DNA of 56,037 nucleotides from an uncultured Lachnospiraceae bacterium (GTDB lineage: Bacteria; Bacillota; Clostridia; Lachnospirales; Lachnospiraceae): positions 1-56,037 of the forward strand of contig CAKRJH010000017.1 in NCBI GenBank assembly GCA_934351255.1, in the 5' to 3' direction. The position numbers and the translations under genes were made by a program. This document shows positions 7,531 to 16,461 of the stretch, in pieces. Under the pieces are notes generated by a model that was not told where the DNA came from, did not search any database, and saw nothing but the letters and a program-made list of their open reading frames with translations. How positions within the stretch are numbered: position 1 is the stretch's first letter; every line of letters begins with the position of its first letter.

Positions 7531-9801
7531 TTACAGAGTAGCGTGGAATGTTCTTGACATAACATCAAGCTGCTGCTCTCTGGTCAGGTCGATAAACTTA
7601 ACTGCATATCCGGATACACGGATTGTGAAGTTAGCATACTCTTCCTTCTCTGGGTGCTCCATAGCATCCTTTAATTTCTCAATACCGAATACGTTTACAT
7701 TCAGGTGATGAGCTCCTCTGTCGAAGTATCCATCCATAGCCATAACCAGGTTAGAAACCTGCTCATCCTTGGTGTTACCAAGTGCGCTTGGGTTCATGGT
7801 CTGTGTATTGGAGATACCATCGAGTGCCTCCTCATATGGAAGTTTAGCAACAGAGTTCAGGGAAGCTAATAATCCGCTTACCTCTGCGCCGTATGCTGGG
7901 TTTGCTCCTGGAGATAATGGCTCTCCTGCCTTTCTTCCATCTGGAAGGGTACCTGTTGCCTTACCATATACCACGTTAGAAGTAATGGTCAGGATAGAAG
8001 TAGTAGGCTCTGAATTTCTGTAGGTATGGCAGCTTCTGATCTTGCTCATGAAGGTACGCAGTAACCAAACAGCGATATCATCTGCACGGTCATCATCGTT
8101 ACCATATCTTGGGAAGTCACCGTCGATCTCGAAATCTGTTGCCAGACCATCCTCATCACGAACAACCTTGACCTTTGCATACTTGATAGCAGACAGGGAA
8201 TCTACTACATGAGAGAATCCTGCGATACCAGTTGCAAATGTACGTCTGAGGTCTGTATCGATCAATGCTAACTGAGCAGCCTCATAGTAGTACTTATCAT
8301 GCATATAATGGATCATGTTCAGAGTCTCAACGTACATCTGAGCTAACCATGTCATCATCTTGTCATACTTCTCAAGAACCTCATCAATGTCAAGGTACTC
8401 AGAAGTGATTGGTGCGTATGCAGGACCTACCTGAACCTTCTTTAACTCATCAACACCACCGTTGATTGCGTATAACAGACACTTAGCTAAGTTAGCACGT
8501 GCACCGAACAGCTGGATCTCCTTACCTGTCTCAGTAGCAGATACACAGCAGCATACTGAATAGTCATCGCCCCATACCGGACGCATTACATCATCACTCT
8601 CATACTGTACAGAACTTGTCTCGATAGAGATGTGAGCTGCATATCTCTTGAAGTTCTCTGGTAAATGAGAAGAATATAATACAGTCATGTTTGGCTCTGG
8701 TGAAGGTCCCATGTTCTCTAATGTATGAAGGAAACGATAACAGGTCTTTGTAACCTGGCTGCGTCCATCCATACCAATACCTGCAACGTCTACGGTAGCC
8801 CATACCGGATCACCTGTAAACAGCTGGTTGTAAGACTCGATACGAGCAAACTTAACCATACGGAACTTCATGGTGATGTGGTCAACCAACTCCTGAGCCT
8901 CGCTCTCGGTGATCACACCATTCTTTAAGTCTCTCTCAATGTAGATATCCAGGAATGTAGATACACGACCTACAGACATAGCAGCACCATTCTGAGTCTT
9001 GATGGCTGCCAGATATCCGAAGTATAACCACTGGAATGCTTCCTTAGCGTTTGAAGCCGGCTTAGAGATATCATAACCATAGCTCTCAGCCATAGTCTTC
9101 ATATCCTTCAGGCACTGGATCTGCTCAGCAACTTCCTCACGAAGACGGAACTGATCACTTCTCATGCCAGGACGCTCGATCTCAGCGAAATCTTTCTTCT
9201 TCTCCTCAATGAGGTAATCGATACCATACAGAGCGACACGTCTGTAGTCACCTACGATACGTCCACGTCCGTAAGTATCCGGAAGACCTGTTAAGATCTT
9301 TGCATGACGCATAGCCTTCATGGTTGGTGTGTATACCTGGAATACCGCATCACTGTGTGTCTTGTGATATACAGTGAAGATCTCCTTTAACTTCTCAGAT
9401 GGCTCATAACCATACATCTCACATGACTGTACAGCCATTCTGATTCCACCGTAAGGCATGAATGCACGCTTCAGAGGCTTATCTGTCTGAAGACCTACAA
9501 TCTGCTCCAGGTCCTTTAAACTCTCATCAATATATCCAGGGCCATATGCTGTGATAGAAGATACAACCTCTGTCTCCATATCTAATACGCCGCCCTTGGC
9601 ACGCTCAGCCTTCTGCAGCTCCTGGAGCTTGCCCCATAACTTGTCTGTTGCTTCTGTTGGACCAGCTAAGAAAGACTCATCACCATCATATGGTGTGTAG
9701 TTTCTCTGTACGAAATCACGTACATCGACACCCTGCTGCCACAGGCCGCCTTCGAAGCCATTCCACTGGTCAAATTTTGCATTAGGATTAAAATCTGCCA
9801 T
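7531..9801 (-). CDS. pflB: Pyruvate formate-lyase (formate C-acetyltransferase)
   Basis: A 756-residue glycyl radical enzyme that converts pyruvate and CoA to acetyl-CoA and formate in the cytoplasm, a central step in anaerobic sugar fermentation. The catalytic adjacent cysteines lie in CCCVSATETGKE (around residue 410) and the radical is carried by Gly731 in RVSGYAVKF near the C-terminus. IQLFGARANLAK and the typical length support true pyruvate formate-lyase rather than a diol dehydratase, choline lyase or isethionate lyase. The ribosome binding site AAGGAAG is 4-5 bases from the ATG. Codons and strand match the neighbours; pflA follows directly. Confidence 0.97.
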   Translation of the reverse strand: MADFNPNAKFDQWNGFEGGLWQQGVDVRDFVQRNYTPYDGDESFLAGPTEATDKLWGKLQELQKAERAKGGVLDMETEVVSSITAYGPGYIDESLKDLEQIVGLQTDKPLKRAFMPYGGIRMAVQSCEMYGYEPSEKLKEIFTVYHKTHSDAVFQVYTPTMKAMRHAKILTGLPDTYGRGRIVGDYRRVALYGIDYLIEEKKKDFAEIERPGMRSDQFRLREEVAEQIQCLKDMKTMAESYGYDISKPASNAKEAFQWLYFGYLAAIKTQNGAAMSVGRVSTFLDIYIERDLKNGVITESEAQELVDHITMKFRMVKFARIESYNQLFTGDPVWATVDVAGIGMDGRSQVTKTCYRFLHTLENMGPSPEPNMTVLYSSHLPENFKRYAAHISIETSSVQYESDDVMRPVWGDDYSVCCCVSATETGKEIQLFGARANLAKCLLYAINGGVDELKKVQVGPAYAPITSEYLDIDEVLEKYDKMMTWLAQMYVETLNMIHYMHDKYYYEAAQLALIDTDLRRTFATGIAGFSHVVDSLSAIKYAKVKVVRDEDGLATDFEIDGDFPRYGNDDDRADDIAVWLLRTFMSKIRSCHTYRNSEPTTSILTITSNVVYGKATGTLPDGRKAGEPLSPGANPAYGAEVSGLLASLNSVAKLPYEEALDGISNTQTMNPSALGNTKDEQVSNLVMAMDGYFDRGAHHLNVNVFGIEKLKDAMEHPEKEEYANFTIRVSGYAVKFIDLTREQQLDVMSRTFHATL

Positions 9802-9817
9802 TACTCTTCCTTTCCGT

Positions 9818-9838
9818 CGGGTGCTTCCTATTCACCCG
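9818..9838 (-). promoter_or_regulatory. 5' leader hairpin of pflB
   Basis: CGGGTG (9818-9823) pairs with CACCCG (9833-9838) just upstream of the pflB ribosome binding site. It may protect the abundant messenger from decay; there is no T tract, so it is not a terminator. The rest of the interval to eno holds no open frame, and no clear promoter or Rex-type operator was found. Confidence 0.4.
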
Positions 9839-10007
9839 AGCTAAGTATATTGTAAACTACAGTTACTTGTATTTAGTCGTGAATATTTTATCAAATGTTG
9901 CAGATTACTTCAACCCATTTTTTGAACTTTTTTGAACCAATTTACGGATAATTCGCGCTTATTTTACATAACACGCGGTTTCACTGGCCTAAAATACAAG
10001 ATACTGT

Positions 10008-11309
10008 CTATTTTCCTACGTGAAATGCCTTCATGCCCGGATATACTGCTGCATCTCCGAGTTCCTCCTCGATGCGGAGCAGCTGATTGTATTTTGCCAC
10101 ACGCTCGGAACGGCTTGGTGCACCGGTCTTGATCTGTGCGGTATTGAGTGCTACTGCCAGATCTGCGATCGTGGTGTCTGCCGTCTCACCGGAACGATGA
10201 GAAGAGATTGCGGTGTATCCTGCTCTGTGTGCCATCTTGATCGCCTCAAGTGTCTCAGATACGGATCCGATCTGATTTAACTTGATCAGGATAGAGTTGC
10301 CGGCTCCCATCTCAATTCCCTTGGATAATCTTTCTGTGTTTGTCACGAACAGATCATCGCCGACAAGCTGTACCTTGTGTCCGATCTGCGCGGTCATCTT
10401 CTTCCAGCCTTCCCAGTCTTCCTCATCCAGACCGTCCTCGATGGAAATGATCGGATATTTGTCAACCAGTGACTCCCAGTGTGCGATGAGTTCCTCTGAG
10501 GTAAACTCTTTGCCGGACTTCGGCTGCTTGTAATAACCGATTCCTTTTTCAGATTTCCACTCGGAAGATGCTGCATCCATCGCGATCATGAAGTCTTTTC
10601 CAGGCTCAAATCCGGCTTTTTTTACTGCCTCGAGGATCTTCTCGATCGCATCCTCATCAGAAGTCAGCTTATTTGGTGCAAAACCACCTTCATCACCGAC
10701 TGCTGTGACATCGCCCATGTCTTTGATCAATTGTTTTAATGCATGGAATACCTCAGCACACCATCTCAGCGCTTCCTTGAAGGAAGGAGCTCCGACTGGC
10801 ATGATCATAAACTCCTGTGTATCTACCGCAGAATCCGCGTGTGCACCGCCATTGATGATATTCATCATAGGAACCGGAAGGACATTTCCGGAAATACCGC
10901 CCAGAAAACGATACAGTGGCAGATCCTGTGCACAGGCTGCTGCTCTACAACATGCAATTGACACTGCCAGGATCGCATTGGCCCCCAGATTGCTCTTGGT
11001 CTTTGTTCCGTCTGCTGCGATCATTGCACGGTCAATCGCATAAATGTCCGAAGCGTCCATTCCCACGATCGCCGCTGCGATCTCCTTGTTGATATGCTCT
11101 ACCGCCTTGGTCACACCCTTGCCAAGGTATCTTCCTTTATCTCCATCACGAAGTTCCAGCGCTTCAAACTCTCCGGTAGATGCTCCACTTGGCGCAGTAC
11201 CACGGGCTACGGTTCCATCCACCAGTGTTACCTCTGCCTCTACGGTCGGGTTTCCTCTGGAATCCAGAATTTCTCTTCCAATTACCTTTTCAATCTCCAA
11301 ATAATTCAT
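10008..11309 (-). CDS. eno: Enolase (phosphopyruvate hydratase)
   Basis: Interconverts 2-phosphoglycerate and phosphoenolpyruvate in glycolysis; normally a cytoplasmic dimer or octamer. The 433-residue protein shows the N-terminal REILDSRGNPTVEAEV, GASTGEFEALELRDGD, VGDEGGFAP, the Mg-binding ISIEDGLDEEDW and VGDDLFVTN, the catalytic Lys in SILIKLNQIGS, and SHRSGETADTTIADLAV. The ATG at 11309 is 8 bases after GGAGG; an ATG five codons earlier is part of that ribosome binding site and is not used. The gene is monocistronic and is preceded by a hairpin-rich leader (11310-11619), including a terminator-like hairpin about 73 bases before the start. I saw no clear terminator downstream. Confidence 0.97.
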   Translation of the reverse strand: MNYLEIEKVIGREILDSRGNPTVEAEVTLVDGTVARGTAPSGASTGEFEALELRDGDKGRYLGKGVTKAVEHINKEIAAAIVGMDASDIYAIDRAMIAADGTKTKSNLGANAILAVSIACCRAAACAQDLPLYRFLGGISGNVLPVPMMNIINGGAHADSAVDTQEFMIMPVGAPSFKEALRWCAEVFHALKQLIKDMGDVTAVGDEGGFAPNKLTSDEDAIEKILEAVKKAGFEPGKDFMIAMDAASSEWKSEKGIGYYKQPKSGKEFTSEELIAHWESLVDKYPIISIEDGLDEEDWEGWKKMTAQIGHKVQLVGDDLFVTNTERLSKGIEMGAGNSILIKLNQIGSVSETLEAIKMAHRAGYTAISSHRSGETADTTIADLAVALNTAQIKTGAPSRSERVAKYNQLLRIEEELGDAAVYPGMKAFHVGK

Positions 11310-11381
11310 AGCATGTTCCTCCATAATTTGTGTTATTAGTTAGTCAGCCCTAACCTCCATCATCATATTCCTCCCACCAGC

Positions 11382-11426
11382 AAAAAACAACGAGACAATT
11401 AAGAGTTTTTCTCATTTGTCTCGTTG
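11382..11426 (-). promoter_or_regulatory. Terminator-like hairpin (possible attenuator) ahead of eno
   Basis: On the minus strand CAACGAGACAA pairs perfectly with TTGTCTCGTTG across a 17-base loop and is followed by TTTTTT. It ends about 75 bases before the enolase start codon. It could end read-through from tsf, end a short unrecognised RNA, or act as a leader attenuator for eno. No small open frame is evident ahead of it. Confidence 0.6.
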
Positions 11427-11450
11427 TGATGTATTTTCTCATTTAGTCTC
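11406..11450 (-). repeat. Tandem GAGAC(T)AAATGAGAAAA element in the eno leader
   Basis: Two near-identical copies occur on the minus strand, at 11434-11450 (with one extra T) and 11406-11422, about 11 bases apart. The second copy overlaps the first arm and loop of the terminator-like hairpin, so the first copy could compete for the same pairing partner. Confidence 0.55.
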
Positions 11451-11485
11451 ATTTAATATACACGCGTATCACAAATTTATCCGAA

Positions 11486-11521
11486 AAAACAGAAAAAGGC
11501 AAAATCAGAGTTTTGCCTTTT
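11486..11521 (-). terminator. Second terminator after tsf
   Basis: AAAAGGCAAAA (11494-11504) pairs perfectly with TTTTGCCTTTT (11511-11521), and on the minus strand the stem runs into a T-rich tail (TTTCTGTTTTTT). It lies 40 bases beyond the first tsf terminator. Confidence 0.75.
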
Positions 11522-11560
11522 GGGGGCACTACATTACAGCAATTTACTATCCCTAAAAAG

Positions 11561-11595
11561 AAAAAGCCCGCAGACCTGTTTCGGATCTGCGAGCT
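11561..11595 (-). terminator. First terminator of the rpsB-tsf operon
   Basis: On the minus strand AAGC-CGCAGA type arms (with one or two mismatches) pair across a 5-base loop and are followed by TTTTTCTTTTT, starting 24 bases after the tsf stop codon. Confidence 0.8.
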
Positions 11596-11619
11596 TCGTA
11601 ATATCTCTGATCGTATGGA

Positions 11620-12552
11620 TTACTGTCCCATCTGAGCAGCAACCTCTGCAGCGAAGTCCTCTTCCTTCTTCTCGATTCCCTCACCGGTCTCGAAACGAAC
11701 GAAGCTGGTAACCTTCAGGGAAACTCCCTCAGCCTTTGCAACGGCCTCAAGATACTTTCCTACGGTCTCCTTGTTCTCTGCCTTTACGTACTCCTGCTCT
11801 AACAGACATACTTCCTTGAGCTCTTTGTTGAGACGTCCGGATACCATCTTCTCGATGATATTCTCCGGCTTATTCGCATTCTTAGGATCATTCATTGCCT
11901 GAGCCTTTAAGATCTCTAACTCATGAGCCTTGTAGTCAGCGTCTACATCATCTGTAGATACATACTTAGGATTTAATGCTGCAACCTGCATTGCAACGTT
12001 CTTGAGCGCTTCCTTAACGCCATCTGTAGCATTGTCTGTGTCTGCGATAACCAGAACACCGATCTTACCACCGGCATGGATGTAAGAAACGATCACACCC
12101 TCAGTCTCGATCTTCTCGAAACGACGGATGTTCATGTTCTCGCCGATCACAGCGATCATAGCCTTTAACTTCTCTTCTACGGAACCTGCATCGTCTGCAT
12201 TCCACTTCTCAGCCATGAACTCTTCGATATTAGCAGCATTTGTAGCCTGTGCCTGTGCAGCAACCTCAGCAACAAATGTCTGGAACTTCTCGTTCTTTGC
12301 TACGAAATCTGTCTCAGAGTTTACCTCTACGATAGAAGCAACCTTTCCATCCTCAGATACGTTTACTGCTACCATACCCTCAGCAGCGATACGGCTTGCC
12401 TTCTTGGCAGCCTTTGCAAGACCGTTCTCTCTTAACCACTCAACAGCCTTGTCTAAATCACCGTCAGTAGCTCCAAGTGCCTTCTTACAATCCATCATTC
12501 CGGCCCCGGTCATTTCTCTTAACTCTTTTACCTGTGCAGCTGTAATTGCCAT
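11620..12552 (-). CDS. tsf: Translation elongation factor Ts
   Basis: Guanine-nucleotide exchange factor for EF-Tu in translation elongation. The 310-residue protein begins with the UBA-like domain ITAAQVKELREMTGAGMMDCKKAL, including the family signature, followed by a second core domain with ASIVEVNSETDFVAKN and the dimerisation region with VSYIHAGGKIGVLV. AGGAGG is 8 bases from the ATG. It follows rpsB by 34 bases, the standard bacterial pairing, and is followed by two strong terminators. Confidence 0.97.
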   Translation of the reverse strand: MAITAAQVKELREMTGAGMMDCKKALGATDGDLDKAVEWLRENGLAKAAKKASRIAAEGMVAVNVSEDGKVASIVEVNSETDFVAKNEKFQTFVAEVAAQAQATNAANIEEFMAEKWNADDAGSVEEKLKAMIAVIGENMNIRRFEKIETEGVIVSYIHAGGKIGVLVIADTDNATDGVKEALKNVAMQVAALNPKYVSTDDVDADYKAHELEILKAQAMNDPKNANKPENIIEKMVSGRLNKELKEVCLLEQEYVKAENKETVGKYLEAVAKAEGVSLKVTSFVRFETGEGIEKKEEDFAAEVAAQMGQ

Positions 12553-12586
12553 GTCATATTCCTCCTATATTTGTTTTGAGTATCAA

Positions 12587-13303
12587 TTACTCAGCGTCTG
12601 CCTCAGCCTCTGCCATAGACTCGCCCTGATTTGCCTCGATAACAGCATCTGCCATAGTAGAAACAATCAGCTTAACGGCTCTGATCGCATCATCGTTACC
12701 AGGGATCACGTAATCTAACTCTTCCGGATCACAGTTAGTATCTGCAATACCGATCAGAGGAATACCTAATGTATGAGCCTCCTGAACACAGATCTTCTCT
12801 TTCTTAGGATCAACAATAAAGATAGCGTCTGGAATAGTCTTCATATCCTTGATTCCGCCAAGGTTCTTCTCTAACTTATCCCACTCCTTCTTCAGCTCGA
12901 TAACCTCTTTCTTAGGAAGTACATCAAAGGTACCGTCCTCAGACATGGTCTCGATTGCCTTCAGTCTCTTGATACGGGTCTGAATGGTCTTGAAGTTGGT
13001 CAGCATACCACCGAGCCATCTCTCATTAACATAGAACATTCCACAACGCTCTGCCTCTGCCTTGATAGAGTCCTGAGCCTGCTTCTTTGTACCTACGAAA
13101 AGGATCTTGCCGCCGTTTGCAGCGATCTCTTTTACTGCATTGTAAGCAGTGTCTACCATGCCTACAGACTTCTGTAAGTCGATGATGTAGATACCATTAC
13201 GCTCTGTGTAGATGTACTCTGCCATTTTAGGGTTCCATCTTCTTGTCTGATGTCCGAAATGAACACCTGCCTCCAGTAACTGCTTCATTGAAATAACACT
13301 CAT
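12587..13303 (-). CDS. rpsB: 30S ribosomal protein S2
   Basis: Small-subunit ribosomal protein of 238 residues. The S2 signatures are clear: MKQLLEAGVHFGHQTRRWNPKM near the N-terminus and PDAIFIVDPKKEKICVQEA, then LGIPLIGIADTNCDPEELDYVIPGNDDAIRAV. The acidic C-terminus (EANQGESMAEAEADAE) is common in this lineage. The start at 13303 has GGAGG 7 bases upstream; the frame is open 42 codons further but that part is the structured leader. First gene of the rpsB-tsf operon. Confidence 0.97.
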   Translation of the reverse strand: MSVISMKQLLEAGVHFGHQTRRWNPKMAEYIYTERNGIYIIDLQKSVGMVDTAYNAVKEIAANGGKILFVGTKKQAQDSIKAEAERCGMFYVNERWLGGMLTNFKTIQTRIKRLKAIETMSEDGTFDVLPKKEVIELKKEWDKLEKNLGGIKDMKTIPDAIFIVDPKKEKICVQEAHTLGIPLIGIADTNCDPEELDYVIPGNDDAIRAVKLIVSTMADAVIEANQGESMAEAEADAE

Positions 13304-13470
13304 GATTTTACCTCCATATGGTTTTTGTGTCTTCCGCATGCTTCCTGAAATCTGCGATTTCCTCTCACGACCTGAAGCCCAGGCACCCATGAGACATCCA
13401 CATGCGTGTTTGCTTGTATTTGCACGCACTTATCCCCTGATAAGCCGCGTACTTGTCTACTCTATCATAT
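13304..13470 (-). promoter_or_regulatory. Structured 5' leader of rpsB-tsf
   Basis: The interval before rpsB is noncoding but rich in small perfect hairpins: CTTATC/GATAAG (13429-13444), GCGTG/CACGC (13404-13427), CCTG/CAGG (13371-13383) and GAAATC/GATTTC (13347-13361). A possible promoter on the minus strand is TTGCAT, 17 bases, TAGAGT just before it (about 13460-13490). rpsB leaders in many bacteria bind S2 as autogenous control; whether this one does is inference. Confidence 0.5.
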
Positions 13471-13522
13471 TGTCTCCGGGAATGCAATCCTTTTTTGCAA
13501 TATGATCGAGATTCGATCGGGA

Positions 13523-14581
13523 TTAGAACAATTTTCTCTTCAGAAGTTCCGGCTCCTGGGCAAATTCCAGGGCGACATCTGCGGAGATCTTCAACTGCTG
13601 ATACAGATCGAAGATGGCATCGTCCATCGTCTGCATACCGAGCTTTTTGCTGGTCTGGATCGTGGATGGGATCTGATGCGTCTTTCCATCACGGATATTG
13701 GACTGGATCGCAGGCACGGAATGCATGACCTCATAGGCAGCCACACGGCCCTTGCCATCGGAAGTCGGCATCAGCTGCTGGGAAACTACCGCCAGAAGTA
13801 CGGCTGCAAGCTGTACACGGATCTGCTGCTGCTGGTGTGGCGGGAATACGTCGATCACACGGTCTACCGTAGGTGCGGCACCGATCGTATGCAGTGTGGA
13901 GAAGACCAGGTGACCGGTCTCGGCTGCCGTGATGGCTGCAGAGATTGTCTCCAGGTCACGCATCTCACCGACGAGGATAACGTCCGGATCCTCACGGAGT
14001 GCTGCACGAAGACCATTTCCGAAGGAAAGGGTATCCAGACCGATCTCTCGCTGATTGACAATGGAATTTTTATGCTGATGCAGGTACTCGATAGGATCCT
14101 CCATCGTGATAATATGCTCTTTACGGGTCTCATTGATCATATTGATCAGAGCTGCCAGTGTGGTAGATTTACCGGAACCGGTAGGTCCGGTTACCAGAAC
14201 CAGTCCACGTTTCTTCTTGGCCAGATCCAGTACCGACCACGGAAGACCCAGTTTGGCCGGATCCGGGATCGTCGTATTGATCAGACGAAGAACAGCTGCA
14301 AAGGTTCCCTTCTGACGGAAGATATTGACACGGAATCGTCCGAGTTCTTCCAGGGAGTGGGAGAAATCCACCTCACCCTCTTTTTTGATGGTTGCAAGCT
14401 GACGGTCATTCATCAGCGGAACCAGCAATGCCTGAGTGTCCTTTGGCTGAAGCACATAATCAATGATATTCTCAATCGTGCCGTTAACACGCATCTTTGG
14501 TGGCAGTCCGACCGTAATATGTACATCGGATGCGCCAACCTCTCTGGCCACTGCCAGAAGGTTTGTCATCGTAATCTCCAT
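13523..14581 (-). CDS. pilT: Type IV pilus retraction ATPase PilT
   Basis: Hexameric secretion-type ATPase that depolymerises type IV pili and powers twitching. The 352-residue protein shows Walker A GPTGSGKSTT (about residue 130), an Asp box ITMEDPIEYLH, Walker B DPDVILVGEMRD and a His box ETGHLVFSTLHT. The C-terminal region keeps the hallmark IR..K..Q pattern (IRDGKTHQIPSTIQTSKKLGMQTMD). It follows pilB by 31 bases, so both motor ATPases are co-expressed. The first ATG has GGAGG 12 bases upstream; the ATG four codons later (14569) has GGAG at 6 bases and could be the real start. No pilin, PilC or PilM gene is in the window. Confidence 0.95.
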   Translation of the reverse strand: MEITMTNLLAVAREVGASDVHITVGLPPKMRVNGTIENIIDYVLQPKDTQALLVPLMNDRQLATIKKEGEVDFSHSLEELGRFRVNIFRQKGTFAAVLRLINTTIPDPAKLGLPWSVLDLAKKKRGLVLVTGPTGSGKSTTLAALINMINETRKEHIITMEDPIEYLHQHKNSIVNQREIGLDTLSFGNGLRAALREDPDVILVGEMRDLETISAAITAAETGHLVFSTLHTIGAAPTVDRVIDVFPPHQQQQIRVQLAAVLLAVVSQQLMPTSDGKGRVAAYEVMHSVPAIQSNIRDGKTHQIPSTIQTSKKLGMQTMDDAIFDLYQQLKISADVALEFAQEPELLKRKLF

Positions 14582-14612
14582 AGTTTACTATTTCCTCCAT
14601 TCTTTTACATCA

Positions 14613-16358
14613 TCAATCATCATATGCAATACGATGTACCTCTTCCAGGGTAGTCATACCCTCGAGTACCAGTCGGTTTGCTGACATGATCAATGTACTC
14701 ATACCTTCTTCGATCGCTTTTTGCTCAATCGCCTCTACCCCGGCGCTGTGTGCGATCAGACGTTTGATCTCCGGCGAGATCGTCATAATCTCATAGACAC
14801 CGATTCGTCCTTTATATCCTGCCCCGCCGCACTCCAGACATTCGGTCTTTCCCAGAGTAGCCTTCGGGATCAGCAGTTCCTTATCAAAATCTTCCTTTGG
14901 AATACCAAGTTCTTCCTTCTCCAGATCATCGGCCGGTACCTTGGTGCTGCACTTGGTGCAGACACGTCTGGCCAGACGCTGTGCGATAACTCCGATCACG
15001 GAATCTGCGATCAGATAGTTCTCAATACCCATATCTTCCAGACGGGTGATCGTACTCGCCGAACTGTTCGTATGCAGTGTACTTACTACAAGATGGCCCG
15101 TGATAGCGGACTCAATGGCGATGCCGGCGGTCTCACCGTCTCGGATCTCTCCGATCATAATAATGTCCGGATCCTGACGCAGGATCGAACGAAGCGCCGC
15201 CGCGAAAGTCATATCCGCCTTGACGTTTACCTGAACCTGGTTGATACCATTGATATTCGCCTCGACCGGATCCTCTACAGTGATAATGTTTACTTCCTCG
15301 GTATTCAGCTCGGAAAGCGCGGTATACAGTGTCGTAGATTTACCGGAACCGGTTGGTCCGGTTACCAGCATAATGCCGTGTGGATGTTTCAGGATCGATT
15401 CGAATCGTTTCAGCTCCTCCGGCCGGAATCCCAGATCTTTCTTGTCACGGCTCAGCGCGGTCTTCTGCGCAAGTCGCATAACGATCTTCTCTCCATAGAC
15501 TGTCGGCAGAATAGATACACGGATATCATATTCCTGCCGGTCGACGATATTCGTCATACGACCATCCTGTGGTTTTCGCTTTTCGGAAATATCCATACCG
15601 CCGACGATCTTGATACGTGCGACCATCGCCGACAACAGGGAAATGTCGTGGCGCATCGCCTCCTGAAGCACACCATCGACTCGGAAACGGATACGAAGCT
15701 GTGACTCCAATGGCTCAAAATGGATATCCGACGCTCTCTTATGTACTGCCTGCTCGATGATCTGGTTGACCAGTCGAACGATCGGCGCCTGTTTGACTTC
15801 CTCAGACTCCGCGTTTTTGTCCTGTTTGTCCCCGCCATATTTCTCCTGACGTTCCTTGGCGTACTGATCCGCCACCTTCATGGCCTCGCTGTTTCCATAG
15901 AAACGGTCCAGTGCCGCCGCAACGTCTTTTACGGTCGTAACACGCACTTCAATCTGGAGACCGGTAATGATCGAAAGGTCATCCATCGCCATCATATCAA
16001 GCGGATCACTGAATGCTACGCGAAGTACGTTTGGATTGTCCGGATTAAACTCATACGGAAGCAGCATATACTTACGAAGTACACGCTCCTGCACCAGCCC
16101 CAGGACATTGTCCTCGATCGTGATACCGGCAAGGTGAACTCGTTCCAGTCCCATAAGGTGACACATAGCCTCCGCAATGATCTCATCACTGATCACTCCC
16201 ATGTCAACCAGAATGGTTCCAAGTTTCTGCCCACTGCCATCTTCCTTTTGGCGCTTTAATGCCTCATCCAGCTGTTCCTGTGTGATGACACCGGCATCCA
16301 GAAGCAGGTCTCCCATACGTTTTTTGCGGCGCAAACGACTTTGAATTGAATTGTCCAT
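14613..16358 (-). CDS. pilB: Type IV pilus assembly ATPase PilB with MshEN-like N-terminus
   Basis: Cytoplasmic ATPase that powers pilus extension (GspE/PilB family), 581 residues. Residues about 10-70 contain two copies of the MshEN pattern, RMGDLLLDAGVITQEQLDEAL..Q and KLGTILVDMGVISDEII, a domain that in several PilB/MshE proteins binds cyclic di-GMP. The motor domain has Walker A GPTGSGKSTT, Asp box ITVEDPVE, Walker B DPDIIMIGEIRD and a His box TGHLVVSTLHT. A tetracysteine zinc site (CTKC and CLEC) lies towards the C-terminus as usual for PilB. A promoter with TATAAT lies upstream and AGGGGG precedes the ATG. Confidence 0.95.
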   Translation of the reverse strand: MDNSIQSRLRRKKRMGDLLLDAGVITQEQLDEALKRQKEDGSGQKLGTILVDMGVISDEIIAEAMCHLMGLERVHLAGITIEDNVLGLVQERVLRKYMLLPYEFNPDNPNVLRVAFSDPLDMMAMDDLSIITGLQIEVRVTTVKDVAAALDRFYGNSEAMKVADQYAKERQEKYGGDKQDKNAESEEVKQAPIVRLVNQIIEQAVHKRASDIHFEPLESQLRIRFRVDGVLQEAMRHDISLLSAMVARIKIVGGMDISEKRKPQDGRMTNIVDRQEYDIRVSILPTVYGEKIVMRLAQKTALSRDKKDLGFRPEELKRFESILKHPHGIMLVTGPTGSGKSTTLYTALSELNTEEVNIITVEDPVEANINGINQVQVNVKADMTFAAALRSILRQDPDIIMIGEIRDGETAGIAIESAITGHLVVSTLHTNSSASTITRLEDMGIENYLIADSVIGVIAQRLARRVCTKCSTKVPADDLEKEELGIPKEDFDKELLIPKATLGKTECLECGGAGYKGRIGVYEIMTISPEIKRLIAHSAGVEAIEQKAIEEGMSTLIMSANRLVLEGMTTLEEVHRIAYDD

Positions 16359-16407
16359 AAAAACCCCCTGACTCTACACATTCTTTATGCATAACAATAT
16401 TATTTTT

Positions 16408-16436
16408 ATTATAGGCTTTTCGTGCGAATATCGCAA
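16408..16436 (-). promoter_or_regulatory. Sigma-A promoter of pilB-pilT
   Basis: On the minus strand TTGCGA (16431-16436) and a perfect TATAAT (16408-16413) are 17 bases apart, about 50 bases before the pilB ATG. Confidence 0.75.
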
Positions 16437-16461
16437 TCATTTTCGCTTTTTTCGTCTATTT

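Noticed and set aside
7531..9801. Glycyl radical enzyme as an isethionate lyase linked to the taurine-like pair
   Set aside because: The adjacent-cysteine motif CCVS, the RVSGY radical site and the PflA partner match true pyruvate formate-lyase.
13406..14653. Plus-strand open frame of 415 codons opposite pilT
   Set aside because: Shadow of pilT; no ribosome binding site and no domain.
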